From: Planctomycetota bacterium
GTDB taxonomy: Bacteria; Planctomycetota; UBA1135; GCA-002686595
DNA length: 64,000 bases
Assembly: GCA_029259635.1 (NCBI GenBank)
Contig: JAJDEU010000020.1
Location: forward strand, 1-64,000
Direction of reading: 5' to 3'
Below the pieces are notes generated by a model. That model saw only the letters and a program-made list of their open reading frames with translations. It was not told the DNA's origin and did no database searches. The translations under genes were made by a program, and so were the position numbers. This document shows positions 9,611 through 18,460 of this stretch, one piece after another. Each line of letters starts with the position of its first letter. Position 1 is the stretch's first letter.

Positions 9611-10288
9611 TCAGGGGTAGATCGCGAAGAAGCAGTGGCGCGTCGAGTCGTCGCCTTTGCCCGAGGGCTGAGTGGGTAGGCGCTCGACAATCTCGAAGCC
9701 GTGACCTGTGATCACCGTTTCGAGGGTCTCCACGGTGAAGGTGTGCGGGTGCTGGATGTCGAAGATCTCACCGGACTCCTGCCGCTTCCAGCGCACCTCG
9801 GCAGATTCGCTGGTATAGACGTCGGTGCCGAAGTAGAGCAGGTTCGGCTTGCGCAGTACGCGCTTAACCTCATCGAGGACGACGTCGTAGTTGGCCACGT
9901 GATCGAGCAGGTTCTGACAGATGACGAGGTCGAAGAAGTCATCCTCGTGTGGGACGACCTCGCCCACGCCTTCGCGGTAATCCACGCGGGGATTGCGTGC
10001 GCGCTCGAAGTGCTGCTTGTAGAACTCCGCCAACGGATCGACGGCGTACAGCGAGCCGCCCTCGACGAAGAAGATCGTGTCCTCGACCGCGCAGCCGATC
10101 TGCAAGCCGCGAAAGTCATCGCGCAGACCTCGAATCTGAATGCCGAGATCGATCTGCTTGGCCAGTGCGCGGTGACCCCGCTCGTGTGCGAGCAGGTCCT
10201 CCTCCGTCAGCCCGAGCCAGAAACCCTTCTCGTCTTCGTTTCCGACCTTCCAGCGCTCAGACTCTTCTTCGCTAACTTTGTGTTTCAT
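9611..10288 (-). CDS. class I SAM-dependent methyltransferase
   Basis: 225 residues. The first 50 residues are charged and helical. Motif I is degenerate (GLQIGCAVEDT, about residues 62-72), followed by acidic SLYAVDPLA for ribose binding and DLVICQNLLDHVANYDVVLD, the classical motif IV-V region of methyltransferase family 11. The substrate cannot be told. The start codon lies only 14 bases from a mobile element that fills the rest of the divergent intergenic space. Its promoter must therefore lie inside the element or the start is leaderless or further in. Confidence 0.75.
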   Translation of the reverse strand: MKHKVSEEESERWKVGNEDEKGFWLGLTEEDLLAHERGHRALAKQIDLGIQIRGLRDDFRGLQIGCAVEDTIFFVEGGSLYAVDPLAEFYKQHFERARNPRVDYREGVGEVVPHEDDFFDLVICQNLLDHVANYDVVLDEVKRVLRKPNLLYFGTDVYTSESAEVRWKRQESGEIFDIQHPHTFTVETLETVITGHGFEIVERLPTQPSGKGDDSTRHCFFAIYP

Positions 10289-10302
10289 GACGGGAGTGCA
10301 AT

Positions 10303-10568
10303 GATACGGAGTCAGGCTCCCGTCGCAACCTCAACCGTTAACCAGTGCCGCACAAGATTTCCCTGCCGACCGCGATTCCGAGAGCGACAAAGCATGGGCA
10401 CGCCTCCGACCTCTGCTTCGCAATACCGCGTTCATGACGTGATGCCAAATGTCGGGCGAGTCGCTTCTGAGTTGTCGAGCCAGGCTAGCCAGACGACGGA
10501 CGTGGGGAGTGCGGTTTGTGCGGTACCGGTTGACTGCTGAGGTTTGGAGAGGAGCCTGGCTCCGTATC
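10303..10568 (-). mobile_element. RAYT-family miniature element E1 (type A)
   Basis: 266 bp with imperfect terminal inverted repeats of about 50 bp. The left end opens GATACGGAGTCAGGCTCC, and the right end closes with GGAGCCTGGCTCCGTATC. Each end can fold into a GGAG-N5-CTCC hairpin, and inner arms read CCTCAACC...GTGCCGCACAA and its complement. On the minus strand the interior encodes a relic of the first ~25 codons of the transposase at 22071-23075 (SDSPDIWHHVMN against RDSPDTWHHVIN). It is therefore an internal-deletion derivative. It fills nearly the whole space between two divergent genes, ending 3 bases before the CHAT start. Confidence 0.85.
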
Positions 10569-10571
10569 GCT

Positions 10572-13500
10572 ATGATGAGGACCATGCTCTTCCCCACGCT
10601 CGCCTATCTGGTCGTCTCGATGACTGTCGTCCTCGCCCAGGACGACGCGCCGATTCCGCCCTCGCCTTTCGATCGCGTCATCCAGCTCGAGCTCTCCGCG
10701 GAGGATCCGGTTTTCATCGAAGGCCGCGGCCCGACGCAAGCCGCTGAGTATCTGGTGGAGTTCGACGGCACGCTGCACGTCTGGACGAACTCCGAGCTCG
10801 ACCTCTATCTGCGCGTGGACGATGTCGTCGGAATGAGCACCTTGGCCGAGGACGACAACTCGGGCGGCGGGAGCACGCCGTACTTGATGCTCGAAGTGAA
10901 GCCGGGCGATCTACTCTCAGTCTTCGTCGTCGGTCCCGAAGATGCCGCCGGCGCGCTTTCGCTCCACCTCGTCGCGGCGCCGGAGAGCGCGACGACGCGT
11001 GAGGCTGCGGCTACTCTCGGAGTGATGCAACAGGAGATCGAGAGCCTTCGAATCGACGGAGATCTTGATAGCGCCCGCGAACTTCTGTCCAAGTCGATTT
11101 CATTCGTTATCGAACAAGACGGAATGAAGCACAGCGAAGCCTGTGCGAATGCGCTCTGGGATATCGGGTTTGACGCATCCTTCCAAGGAAGCCTTGCCGA
11201 ATGTTCCAAAGCATGGCGGCAAGCACTTCGCCACCGCGAGCGCACGTTGCCCGCCGATCATCTCTACCGCTTGGACGCCCGAGCGAACGTGGCCCTCCCC
11301 ATGCACCTTATGGGCGATCTGGCCGGCGCCCGGGTGATCTGGGAAGAGGTGCTCGTGGCGCTCGAGCGCACTTTGCCCCTCGATCATCCCGCCCTCTTGG
11401 AGGCCCGATTAAACTTGGCCACCTCGAGGTATGAGATGGGCGACCTGGCTGGCGCCCGCGCGCTCGATGAAGCGGTGCTTTCAGCCTACGAGCGCACGCT
11501 TCCCGCCGATCATCCCGACACATTGAGCGCCCGCATGAATCTGGCCAACTCGATGGTTGAGATGGGCGACCTGGCGGATTCCCACGCGCTCTTGGAAGAG
11601 GTGCTCGCAGCCCGTGAGCGCACGCTGCCCGCCGATCATCCCGACTTATTGAGCATCCAGAACAACTTGGCGGTCTCGATGTCTGCAATGGGCGACTTGG
11701 CCGGTGCCCACGCTCTCCTAGAAGCCGCGCACTCTGGCTACGAGCGCACGCTTCCCGCCGATCATCCCGAGCTCTTGAGCGTCCGCGTGAATCTGGCCGC
11801 TTCGATGCATGAGATGGGCGACTTGGCCGGCGCCCGCGCTCTTCGCGAAGCGGTGCTCTCGGCCCGCGAGCGGACGCTGCCTGCCGATCATCCCGACATC
11901 TTAGGCGCCCGAGCGAACCTGGCTATCTCGATGTCTGCGATGGGCGACCTGCCCGGCGCTCGTGCACTCCGTGAAGCGGTGCTGTTCGCCTACGAGCGTA
12001 CGCTGCCCGCGAATCATCCCGAGGTCTTGTTTGCCCGCGCCAACCTGGCCACTTCGATGCAAGCAATGGGCGACCTTGTCGGCGCCCGCGCTCTTCGCGA
12101 AGCGGTGCTCTCGGTCACCGAGCGTGCGCTGCCCGCCGATCACCCCCAACTCTTGAGCGCCCGAGCGAACTTAGCGGTCTCGATGTCTGCGATGGGCGAC
12201 CTGGCCGGCGCCCGCGCTCTTCGGGTAGCGGTGCTCTCGGCCTTCGAACGCACGCTGCCCACCGATCATCCCGACCGCTTGAGAGCCCACGTCAACCTGG
12301 CCATCTCGATGTCCGCGATGGGCGACCCGGCCGGCGCCCGCGCGCAGTGCGAGACGATCTGCTCCGGAATGCAGGCCCGCGTCCTCGGTTCCCTTGCACT
12401 AGCCCCCCGTCAAGCCAGGCAAACCGTTCGAGCCGAAGGAAATCGGCTGGCAGCGGTCCATTTCTTTAGCGGAGGTGCCGAGTCGAAGCTGCTCTCGCGC
12501 GTGTTCGAGGTAGCAGAAACGATGCGGCTCGTCGCTAGTGAATCGGCGCGCTCCCTCGGTCAGTTCGAAGGAGATTCGGAACTCGCACCACTTCTGGAGC
12601 AGGCCGATTCGGCACGTCGCAAGTTGAGCGACTTGATTGCGGATGGAGGGCTTGACGACGACAGTGCGAAGGAGTTGACCACGCTCTCGTTGGAACGCGA
12701 CCGACTGGAACGCCAGGCGACAAAAATTCTCGCGGCGCGTGGAGTTGCTACGGAGCCCATCGCGAAAGCTGCTCTTGCGAAGTCTCTCGGCGTAAATGAA
12801 GTCGTTGTCGGCTTTCGGCGCTTGGCGGTCTGGCACATCGATGACGAGAGTCGTCGCATCGAGGACAGTGCCGATCACCTATTCGCTCAAGTCTTGCGTT
12901 CGACGGGAGTCCTGGCTCGCGTCGACTTGGGACCCGCCGCGGAACTTGAGGAGCTTGCGACGGATTGGCGGGCTGCATTGGGTGCGCCGCTTTTGCGCGG
13001 CGTTGCGCTGGTGGAGATCGAGGGCAATCGAGAAGCACGTGCGGGTCTCGAGCTGCGGAGACGGATGATCGATCCCGTGCTTGCGGCGGCGGGCGAGGAC
13101 GTGCAGCGCTTGTTCGTGTGCGCGGATGATTTGGTCTTCTTGCTTCCGCTCGACGCGCTTCCGATGGACGAAGGGGGCGCGGAGCGGCTCGGCGATCGAG
13201 TGAAGATCGTGAACGAGGTTTCCTTTGCTCGACTCTCGAAGTCAGAGGGACCCGTGAAGGGCGCTCCGTCCCTGCTCGCGCTCGGCGGAGTGGATTACGA
13301 TGCCGACGGTGCGGTGCCGCAGGGGCTCGTCGCGGCGTCTGCACCAATTACCGATGAAGTGCCGAAGCCATCGGTGAACGAGCCAGTCGAAGTCGATGGC
13401 GACGAGCATCGAGAAACGCGCGGAAAAATCCGCGCAAGCTTCCGCAGTCTTCCCCAGACACGGCGCGAGGCGGAGGCCGTCGCGGATTCGTTCGCGGACG

Positions 13501-14114
13501 TCTTCGATCTGGAGTCCACGTTGCTGACTCGCGACGAGACGACCAAGGCGGCGCTCTTTGAAGCGGCGGCGGGCAAGCGTTTTGTTCACATCGCGACGCA
13601 CGGGTGGTTTGCGCCGGAGAGCGTGCGTTCGCAGGAAGACGCGCCCACGGAAACGAGTGATTTCACGCGCATGGGGCTCGATGAATCCGTCAGGGGTTTT
13701 GCGCCGATGCTCTTGTGCGGTCTTGCGCTGGCCGGTGCCAACAACGGGCGCGACTCGCTCGGTCGTGTGACGGGGATTCTGACTGCAGAAGAGCTGTGCT
13801 CTCTCGACCTGTCGCGGTGTGAGCTCGCCGTGCTCTCGGGTTGCGAGACGAACGTCGGCATTCGGCGCGCCGGTCAAGGCATCCAGTCTCTGCAAGCTGC
13901 GCTCTACGCCGCGGGCGCGCGCACTTCGATCACGTCGCTGTGGGAAGTTGACGACGCGGCAACGCGCGACTTGATGGAGACCTTCTACGCCAACTTATGG
14001 GAGAAGCGGATGGGCAAGGCGGAAGCGCTGTGGGAGGCAAAGAACGCCCTGCGCGCCGACGGAGATCCGCCCTCCGCGTGGGCCGGCTGGGTGCTGACCG
14101 GCGATCCGAACTAG
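10572..14114 (+). CDS. exported PPC-TPR-CHAT caspase-like protein 1
   Basis: 1180 residues. A signal peptide (MMRTMLFPTLAYLVV...VVLAQ) is followed by a pre-peptidase-C-terminal-like beta domain with the motif EDDNSGGGSTPY (about residues 90-100). Nine TPR-type repeats of exactly 42 residues (about 223-600) follow, each ERTLPADHP-like with MGDLAGAR. The C-terminal CHAT domain (about 850-1180) has the caspase-type dyad His in ATHGWF (about 1010) and Cys in SGCETN (about 1091). CHAT proteins are clan CD peptidases, often activated through TPR partners; an exported one would act in the periplasm or outside. The start is at 10572 (an ATG at 10584 with GAGG before it is an alternative). Element E1 ends 3 bases before the start, and its twin follows downstream. 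Confidence 0.88.
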   Translation: MMRTMLFPTLAYLVVSMTVVLAQDDAPIPPSPFDRVIQLELSAEDPVFIEGRGPTQAAEYLVEFDGTLHVWTNSELDLYLRVDDVVGMSTLAEDDNSGGGSTPYLMLEVKPGDLLSVFVVGPEDAAGALSLHLVAAPESATTREAAATLGVMQQEIESLRIDGDLDSARELLSKSISFVIEQDGMKHSEACANALWDIGFDASFQGSLAECSKAWRQALRHRERTLPADHLYRLDARANVALPMHLMGDLAGARVIWEEVLVALERTLPLDHPALLEARLNLATSRYEMGDLAGARALDEAVLSAYERTLPADHPDTLSARMNLANSMVEMGDLADSHALLEEVLAARERTLPADHPDLLSIQNNLAVSMSAMGDLAGAHALLEAAHSGYERTLPADHPELLSVRVNLAASMHEMGDLAGARALREAVLSARERTLPADHPDILGARANLAISMSAMGDLPGARALREAVLFAYERTLPANHPEVLFARANLATSMQAMGDLVGARALREAVLSVTERALPADHPQLLSARANLAVSMSAMGDLAGARALRVAVLSAFERTLPTDHPDRLRAHVNLAISMSAMGDPAGARAQCETICSGMQARVLGSLALAPRQARQTVRAEGNRLAAVHFFSGGAESKLLSRVFEVAETMRLVASESARSLGQFEGDSELAPLLEQADSARRKLSDLIADGGLDDDSAKELTTLSLERDRLERQATKILAARGVATEPIAKAALAKSLGVNEVVVGFRRLAVWHIDDESRRIEDSADHLFAQVLRSTGVLARVDLGPAAELEELATDWRAALGAPLLRGVALVEIEGNREARAGLELRRRMIDPVLAAAGEDVQRLFVCADDLVFLLPLDALPMDEGGAERLGDRVKIVNEVSFARLSKSEGPVKGAPSLLALGGVDYDADGAVPQGLVAASAPITDEVPKPSVNEPVEVDGDEHRETRGKIRASFRSLPQTRREAEAVADSFADVFDLESTLLTRDETTKAALFEAAAGKRFVHIATHGWFAPESVRSQEDAPTETSDFTRMGLDESVRGFAPMLLCGLALAGANNGRDSLGRVTGILTAEELCSLDLSRCELAVLSGCETNVGIRRAGQGIQSLQAALYAAGARTSITSLWEVDDAATRDLMETFYANLWEKRMGKAEALWEAKNALRADGDPPSAWAGWVLTGDPN
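11238..12371 (+). repeat. nine in-frame 126-bp tandem repeats (TPR units)
   Basis: The 42-codon TPR units are phase-perfect, with no insertions or deletions. They remain very similar in DNA, with recurring GCCGATCATCCCGA and ATGGGCGACCTGGC blocks. The equivalent repeats in the next gene keep the 42-residue period but have diverged far more. This suggests recent expansion or gene conversion in this copy. Confidence 0.8.
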
Positions 14115-14115
14115 C

Positions 14116-14381
14116 GATACGGAGTCAGGCTCCCATCGCAACCTCAACCGTTAACCAGTACCGCACAAGATCTCCCTGCTGGCCGCGACTCCGTGAGCGA
14201 CTAAGCATGGGCATGCCTTCGACCTTTGCTTCGAAATACCGCGTCGTTGACGTGATGCCAACAGTCGGGCGAGTCGATTATGCGTTGTCGAACCTGGCCA
14301 GCTAGACGACGGACACGGGGATTGCGGTTTGTGCGGTACTGGTTGACTGCTGAGGTTTGGAGAGGAGCCAGACTCCGTATC
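14116..14381 (-). mobile_element. RAYT-family miniature element E2 (type A)
   Basis: 266 bp, the same length and structure as E1, beginning one base after the stop of the first CHAT gene. The ends are GATACGGAGTCAGGCTCC and GGAGCCAGACTCCGTATC. The minus strand carries a relic of the transposase start (DSPDCWHHVND). With the partial copy that follows, it makes up essentially all the sequence between the two CHAT genes. Confidence 0.85.
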
Positions 14382-14391
14382 ACGATGCCAC

Positions 14392-14489
14392 TCATGAGTT
14401 GTCGAGCCAGGCCAGCGAGACGGCTGAGATTGCGGCTTGTGCGGTACTACTTGGCTGCTGAGGTTTGGAGAGGAGCCTGGCTCCGTATC
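14392..14489 (-). mobile_element. partial right arm of a RAYT-family element
   Basis: It repeats about the last 98 bases of E2, from GAGTTGTCGAGCCAGGCCAG to GGAGCCTGGCTCCGTATC, immediately after E2. Its right end is more like E1 than E2, and it stands in the same position relative to the second CHAT start as E1 does to the first (3 bases). The arrangement fits a tandem duplication that carried the CHAT gene with its upstream arm. Confidence 0.75.
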
Positions 14490-14492
14490 GCT

Positions 14493-17400
14493 ATGATGAG
14501 GACAATGCTCTTCCCCACGCTTGCCTATCTGGTCGTTCCGGCATTACTCGCGCTTCAACCGCAACAAGGCGAGCGCTTTCCCTACGACCGTGAGTTGGTT
14601 CTCGAACTGACCACCGAGGACCCGATGAGTATCGAAGGGCGCGGCGCGACCAAGGTCGTCGATTACGTGACCGAGTTCGAGGGCACCGCTTACATCTGGG
14701 CCACCTCCGAGATCGATCTCTACTTGCGCCTCGAGATCGGCGAGAACGACATCGGCCTCGGGGACCCCGATTTCTCTACGGAAGACGACAACAGCGGTGG
14801 CGGTACGACACCACTGATCGGCATGGAAGCGATCGAGGGCGAGTCGTGGAGGATTCTGGTTGCAGCGGCGAATCCGGGCGAGGTCGGCGACTTCGAGTTG
14901 CGCATCGGAGTTTGCGTGGCGAGCGCGGCGACGCGCGAGCTGGAGAGTGTCTGTCGCAAGGGCCTCGCCGAGGCGCGGCGCATGAGGGACGAGGGTGACT
15001 TGGACTCGGCTCGCGCGCTCACTGAAGAACTCATTCTCGCGATTCTAGACTCCACCGAAGCGGGCTTCAGCAGCCCCATCATCCGTGTCTTGGACGACCT
15101 CGAGTACCTGGCGTACGAGATGGGCATGGAACAGGTCGAGGACCTCGCCCTACGTGCGCTGTTCGACCACTTCGAACGCACGGCTCCGCGAGAGTATCCG
15201 GAGCTGCTCCGAATTCAGGAGGAGCTGGCCGTCTCCATGACACGAACGGGCGAGTTCGAGAGCGCGCGGAAGCTCCTGGAATCGGTGATCGCAATCTTGG
15301 AGCGCAGCCTGCACGAGGATCACCCTGATCTGGCTCGCGCTCGGTCGAGTCTGGCCACCGTACTTCACAATCTCGGCGACCTCGACGGCGCGTTGACTCT
15401 GACCCGAGCGGGGCTAGCGAGCTTGGAGCGCACCCTGCCCCCCGATCATCACAAGGTGCTCACCGCTCGAGCGAATTTGGCCAACAGTTTATTCGAACTA
15501 GGCTACCTGCCGGAGGCCCACGCGCTCGCCCTTGCGGTTGTGGACGGATGTGAGCGGACGCTCTCCGCCGATGACAGTTTATTGCTTCAAGCGAGAACCT
15601 TGCTGGCTCTCACGATGGATGAACTGGGCGACTCGAAAGGGAGTCGCAAGTTGAGGGAATCGGTACTCGCGAGCTACGAGCGCACGCTGCATCCGGATCA
15701 CTTTCTCTTGATCCAAGCACGTGAGCACTTGGCCGCATCGATGCTCGATTTCGGTGACTTTGCCGGCGCCCGCGCAATTCTTGAAACGGTGCTCGAAGCC
15801 TACAGCCGCCGCTTACCTTCGGACCACCCCAACGTTCTCGCCGCACAAATGAACGTCGCGTCGTCGATGAGAAAATCGGGTGACTACGACGGCGCTCGTT
15901 CGCTCCAAGAACTCGTGCTCGCGGCCCGTGAGCGAATCCTGCCTACGGACCATCACGATCTCTTGGATACGCGAAGCAGATTGGCGGTCTCGCTGAAGAT
16001 GATGGGTGACTACGGTGGTGCCCGCGCACTGCAGACGAATGTTCTTGAGGCCTACGATCGCCTGCTGCCCAGCGATCATCCGGACTGCTATAGGATTCGA
16101 TTTGATCTGGCGAACACTCTCTCCGCCCTCGGCGACGAGGACGGTGCTCTCGCGCTCACTCGCGAGGTGCTCACGGCCTACGAGCGCCTCTTCCCCCCCG
16201 ACCACCCGAGCATCATCCGCGCGCGAGCTAATTATGCGACGTCTCTTACGAAAGCTGGAGATCTTGCCGGTGCACTGGCGCTGGACGCAGCCGTGTACGA
16301 AGTACTCACGAGTCGACTCCCTCGCGATCATCCCGAGCTACTCATCGCTCGACAGAACCTCTCCCACGCGAAGTTGCGCATGGGCGACCTGGCCGGCGCT
16401 CGCGCGTTGCAGAACGAGCAGTTCGCTGGAATACGAGCTCACGTGCTCGGCTCGCTTGCTCTGGCTCCGCGGCAAGCGCGTCGGGCTGTTGCCACACAGA
16501 GCAAGAGTCTCGCACGACTGCTGACTCTCTCCGCGGCCGCGGAACCCGAGCTTCGCGCGCAGGCGTTCGAACTCATCGAGACGATGCGTCTCGTGGCCAC
16601 CGAGTCCGCGCGTTCCCTACATCAGTTCGACGCGGATCCGGAGCTGGGGCCGATACTCGCCGAGGCCGCCTCCGTGCGTGGCGAGCTCAACAATCTGATC
16701 GGAGGCGCGGGGAAGACCCAAGCGGATTCGGAGGCCATCGCCACAGAGCTGACTCGGCTGGTGATCGAACGCGATCGCTTGGAAGGTGTTGCGAATCGGA
16801 GGCTCGCCGAGCGCGGCGTCGTGACTCAGCCCGTTTCGATTCAGGCCTTGGCCAAGCAGCTCGACGCGAACGAAGCGGTTGTCGGGTTCCGACGTATACC
16901 GCGCTACTTCGCCATCGAAGCTGTCCGAGACGGACCGTCCGTGGACTTGCTGCTCGCCCACGTATTGCGCGCCGATGGAACCCTCACCCGTCTCGATCTG
17001 GGGCCGACGGCGGAGTTCGAAGAGTTGGCCAGAGCTTGGCGAGCGGAGCTGGGAGCGCCGCTGCTGCGCGGTGTTCAGGTCGAGGGGGAAGCGGGCAACC
17101 TCGAAATGAAGGCGGGAGTGAGCTTGCGCGAACGCTTGCTGGACCCCGTGCTCGACGCGGCCGGAGCCGACGTACAGCGTCTCTTCGTCTGCGCCGACGA
17201 CTTGGTCTTTTTGATTCCGCTCGAAGCGCTGCCCCTGGATGACGAAGGAGCCGAACGGCTCGGTGACCGAGTGCGCATCGTCAGCGAAGTTTCCTTTGCA
17301 CGTCTACTGAGTTCGAACGAGCCGCACGAGGGTGAGCCCTTGCTCTTGGCACTGGGCGGTGTTGACTACGACGCCGCGGGCACGGCGCCCGAGGGACTCC

Positions 17401-18155
17401 TCGCGAATTCGCCGCCGATCGACGAGGAGGAGAACGAAGCGGGAGAAGCGCGCGCCACGCGCAGTGCGATGCCGACCAAGTTCAACAAGCTCCTGCAGAG
17501 TCGCTACGAAGCGGAAGCGACGGCGGAGCTCTTCGAGGAGGCGTTCGACGTGAAGCCTGCGCTTCTCACGCGTAAGCAGACCACCAAGGCGGCGCTCTTC
17601 GAGGCGGCGGCGGGCAAGCGCTACGTGCACCTTGCGACGCACGGCTGGTTTGCGCCGGAGAGCGTGCGTTCGACGGAAGATGTGCAAGCGAGTGACAAAA
17701 CCGGCGCTCACATGGGACTCGAGGAACGCATTCACGGTTTCGCGCCGATGACATTGTGTGGGCTGGCGCTGGCCGGCGCGAATCGCGGTCCCGATGCGCT
17801 CGGTCGCGTGGTCGGCATTCTGACCGCCGAAGAGTTGTGCTCGATGGACTTGTCGTCGTGCGAACTCGCCGTGCTCTCCGCGTGCGAAACCAATGTCGGC
17901 ATCCGACGTGCGGGCCAGGGCATTCAATCCCTGCAAGCCGCGCTCTATGCGGCCGGTGCGCGCACTTCGATTACGTCGCTGTGGAAAGTCGACGATGCGG
18001 CGACGCGGCGCTTAATGGAGCTCTTCTACACGGGACTCTGGATCGAAAAACTGCCCAAGTCCGAAGCGCTGTGGCAAGCCAAGACCGCCATGCGCCAAGA
18101 AGGTCATCCCCCGGGCGCGTGGGCCGCCTGGATCATGACGGGCGATCCGAACTGA
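14493..18155 (+). CDS. exported PPC-TPR-CHAT caspase-like protein 2
   Basis: 1220 residues, paralogous to the preceding gene over its full length. The first 15 residues (MMRTMLFPTLAYLVV) are identical. A PPC-like domain with EDDNSGGGTTP follows. Ten 42-residue TPR units (about 228-647) are much less alike than in the first copy. The CHAT domain has its His in ATHGWF (about 1050) and Cys in SACETN (about 1131), so both copies keep the catalytic dyad. The C-terminal end (GAWAAWIMTGDPN) matches the first copy (SAWAGWVLTGDPN). Tandem paralogues in the same orientation with different TPR arrays suggest separate targets or partners. The stop TGA overlaps the start of element E3. Confidence 0.88.
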   Translation: MMRTMLFPTLAYLVVPALLALQPQQGERFPYDRELVLELTTEDPMSIEGRGATKVVDYVTEFEGTAYIWATSEIDLYLRLEIGENDIGLGDPDFSTEDDNSGGGTTPLIGMEAIEGESWRILVAAANPGEVGDFELRIGVCVASAATRELESVCRKGLAEARRMRDEGDLDSARALTEELILAILDSTEAGFSSPIIRVLDDLEYLAYEMGMEQVEDLALRALFDHFERTAPREYPELLRIQEELAVSMTRTGEFESARKLLESVIAILERSLHEDHPDLARARSSLATVLHNLGDLDGALTLTRAGLASLERTLPPDHHKVLTARANLANSLFELGYLPEAHALALAVVDGCERTLSADDSLLLQARTLLALTMDELGDSKGSRKLRESVLASYERTLHPDHFLLIQAREHLAASMLDFGDFAGARAILETVLEAYSRRLPSDHPNVLAAQMNVASSMRKSGDYDGARSLQELVLAARERILPTDHHDLLDTRSRLAVSLKMMGDYGGARALQTNVLEAYDRLLPSDHPDCYRIRFDLANTLSALGDEDGALALTREVLTAYERLFPPDHPSIIRARANYATSLTKAGDLAGALALDAAVYEVLTSRLPRDHPELLIARQNLSHAKLRMGDLAGARALQNEQFAGIRAHVLGSLALAPRQARRAVATQSKSLARLLTLSAAAEPELRAQAFELIETMRLVATESARSLHQFDADPELGPILAEAASVRGELNNLIGGAGKTQADSEAIATELTRLVIERDRLEGVANRRLAERGVVTQPVSIQALAKQLDANEAVVGFRRIPRYFAIEAVRDGPSVDLLLAHVLRADGTLTRLDLGPTAEFEELARAWRAELGAPLLRGVQVEGEAGNLEMKAGVSLRERLLDPVLDAAGADVQRLFVCADDLVFLIPLEALPLDDEGAERLGDRVRIVSEVSFARLLSSNEPHEGEPLLLALGGVDYDAAGTAPEGLLANSPPIDEEENEAGEARATRSAMPTKFNKLLQSRYEAEATAELFEEAFDVKPALLTRKQTTKAALFEAAAGKRYVHLATHGWFAPESVRSTEDVQASDKTGAHMGLEERIHGFAPMTLCGLALAGANRGPDALGRVVGILTAEELCSMDLSSCELAVLSACETNVGIRRAGQGIQSLQAALYAAGARTSITSLWKVDDAATRRLMELFYTGLWIEKLPKSEALWQAKTAMRQEGHPPGAWAAWIMTGDPN

Positions 18156-18420
18156 TATACGGAGTCAGGCTCCTATCGCAACTTCAACCGCCAGTCAGTA
18201 CCGCACAAGATTCTCTTGCTGACCGCTATTCCAAGAGCGACAAAGCATGGCAAGCGTCCGACTTCTGCGTCGCAATACCGCGTTGATGACGCGATGCCAA
18301 GTGTCGGGCGAGTCGCTTAAGAGTTGTCAAGCCACGCCAACCAAACGACGGTCACGAAGATTGCGGTTTGTGCGGTACTGGTTGACGGCTGAGGTTTGGA
18401 GGGGAGCCTGACTCCGTATC
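18154..18420 (-). mobile_element. RAYT-family miniature element E3 (type A)
   Basis: About 267 bp. The left end, ATACGGAGTCAGGCTCC, follows directly on the TGA of the second CHAT gene. The right end is GGAGCCTGACTCCGTATC. The interior is close to E1 and E2 (a transposase-start relic in reverse orientation). Confidence 0.85.
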
Positions 18421-18460
18421 AGATGCTACTCTCGCGGGCAGCACAAGGAGTAGAGGCGCT

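Noticed and set aside
10449..10571. In-frame upstream extension of the first CHAT gene through the element arm (also for the second CHAT gene and YcaO)
   Set aside because: The extension encodes element-derived sequence with no signal-peptide character, while the internal ATG opens a proper signal peptide or domain; the arm is simply poor in stops in that frame.
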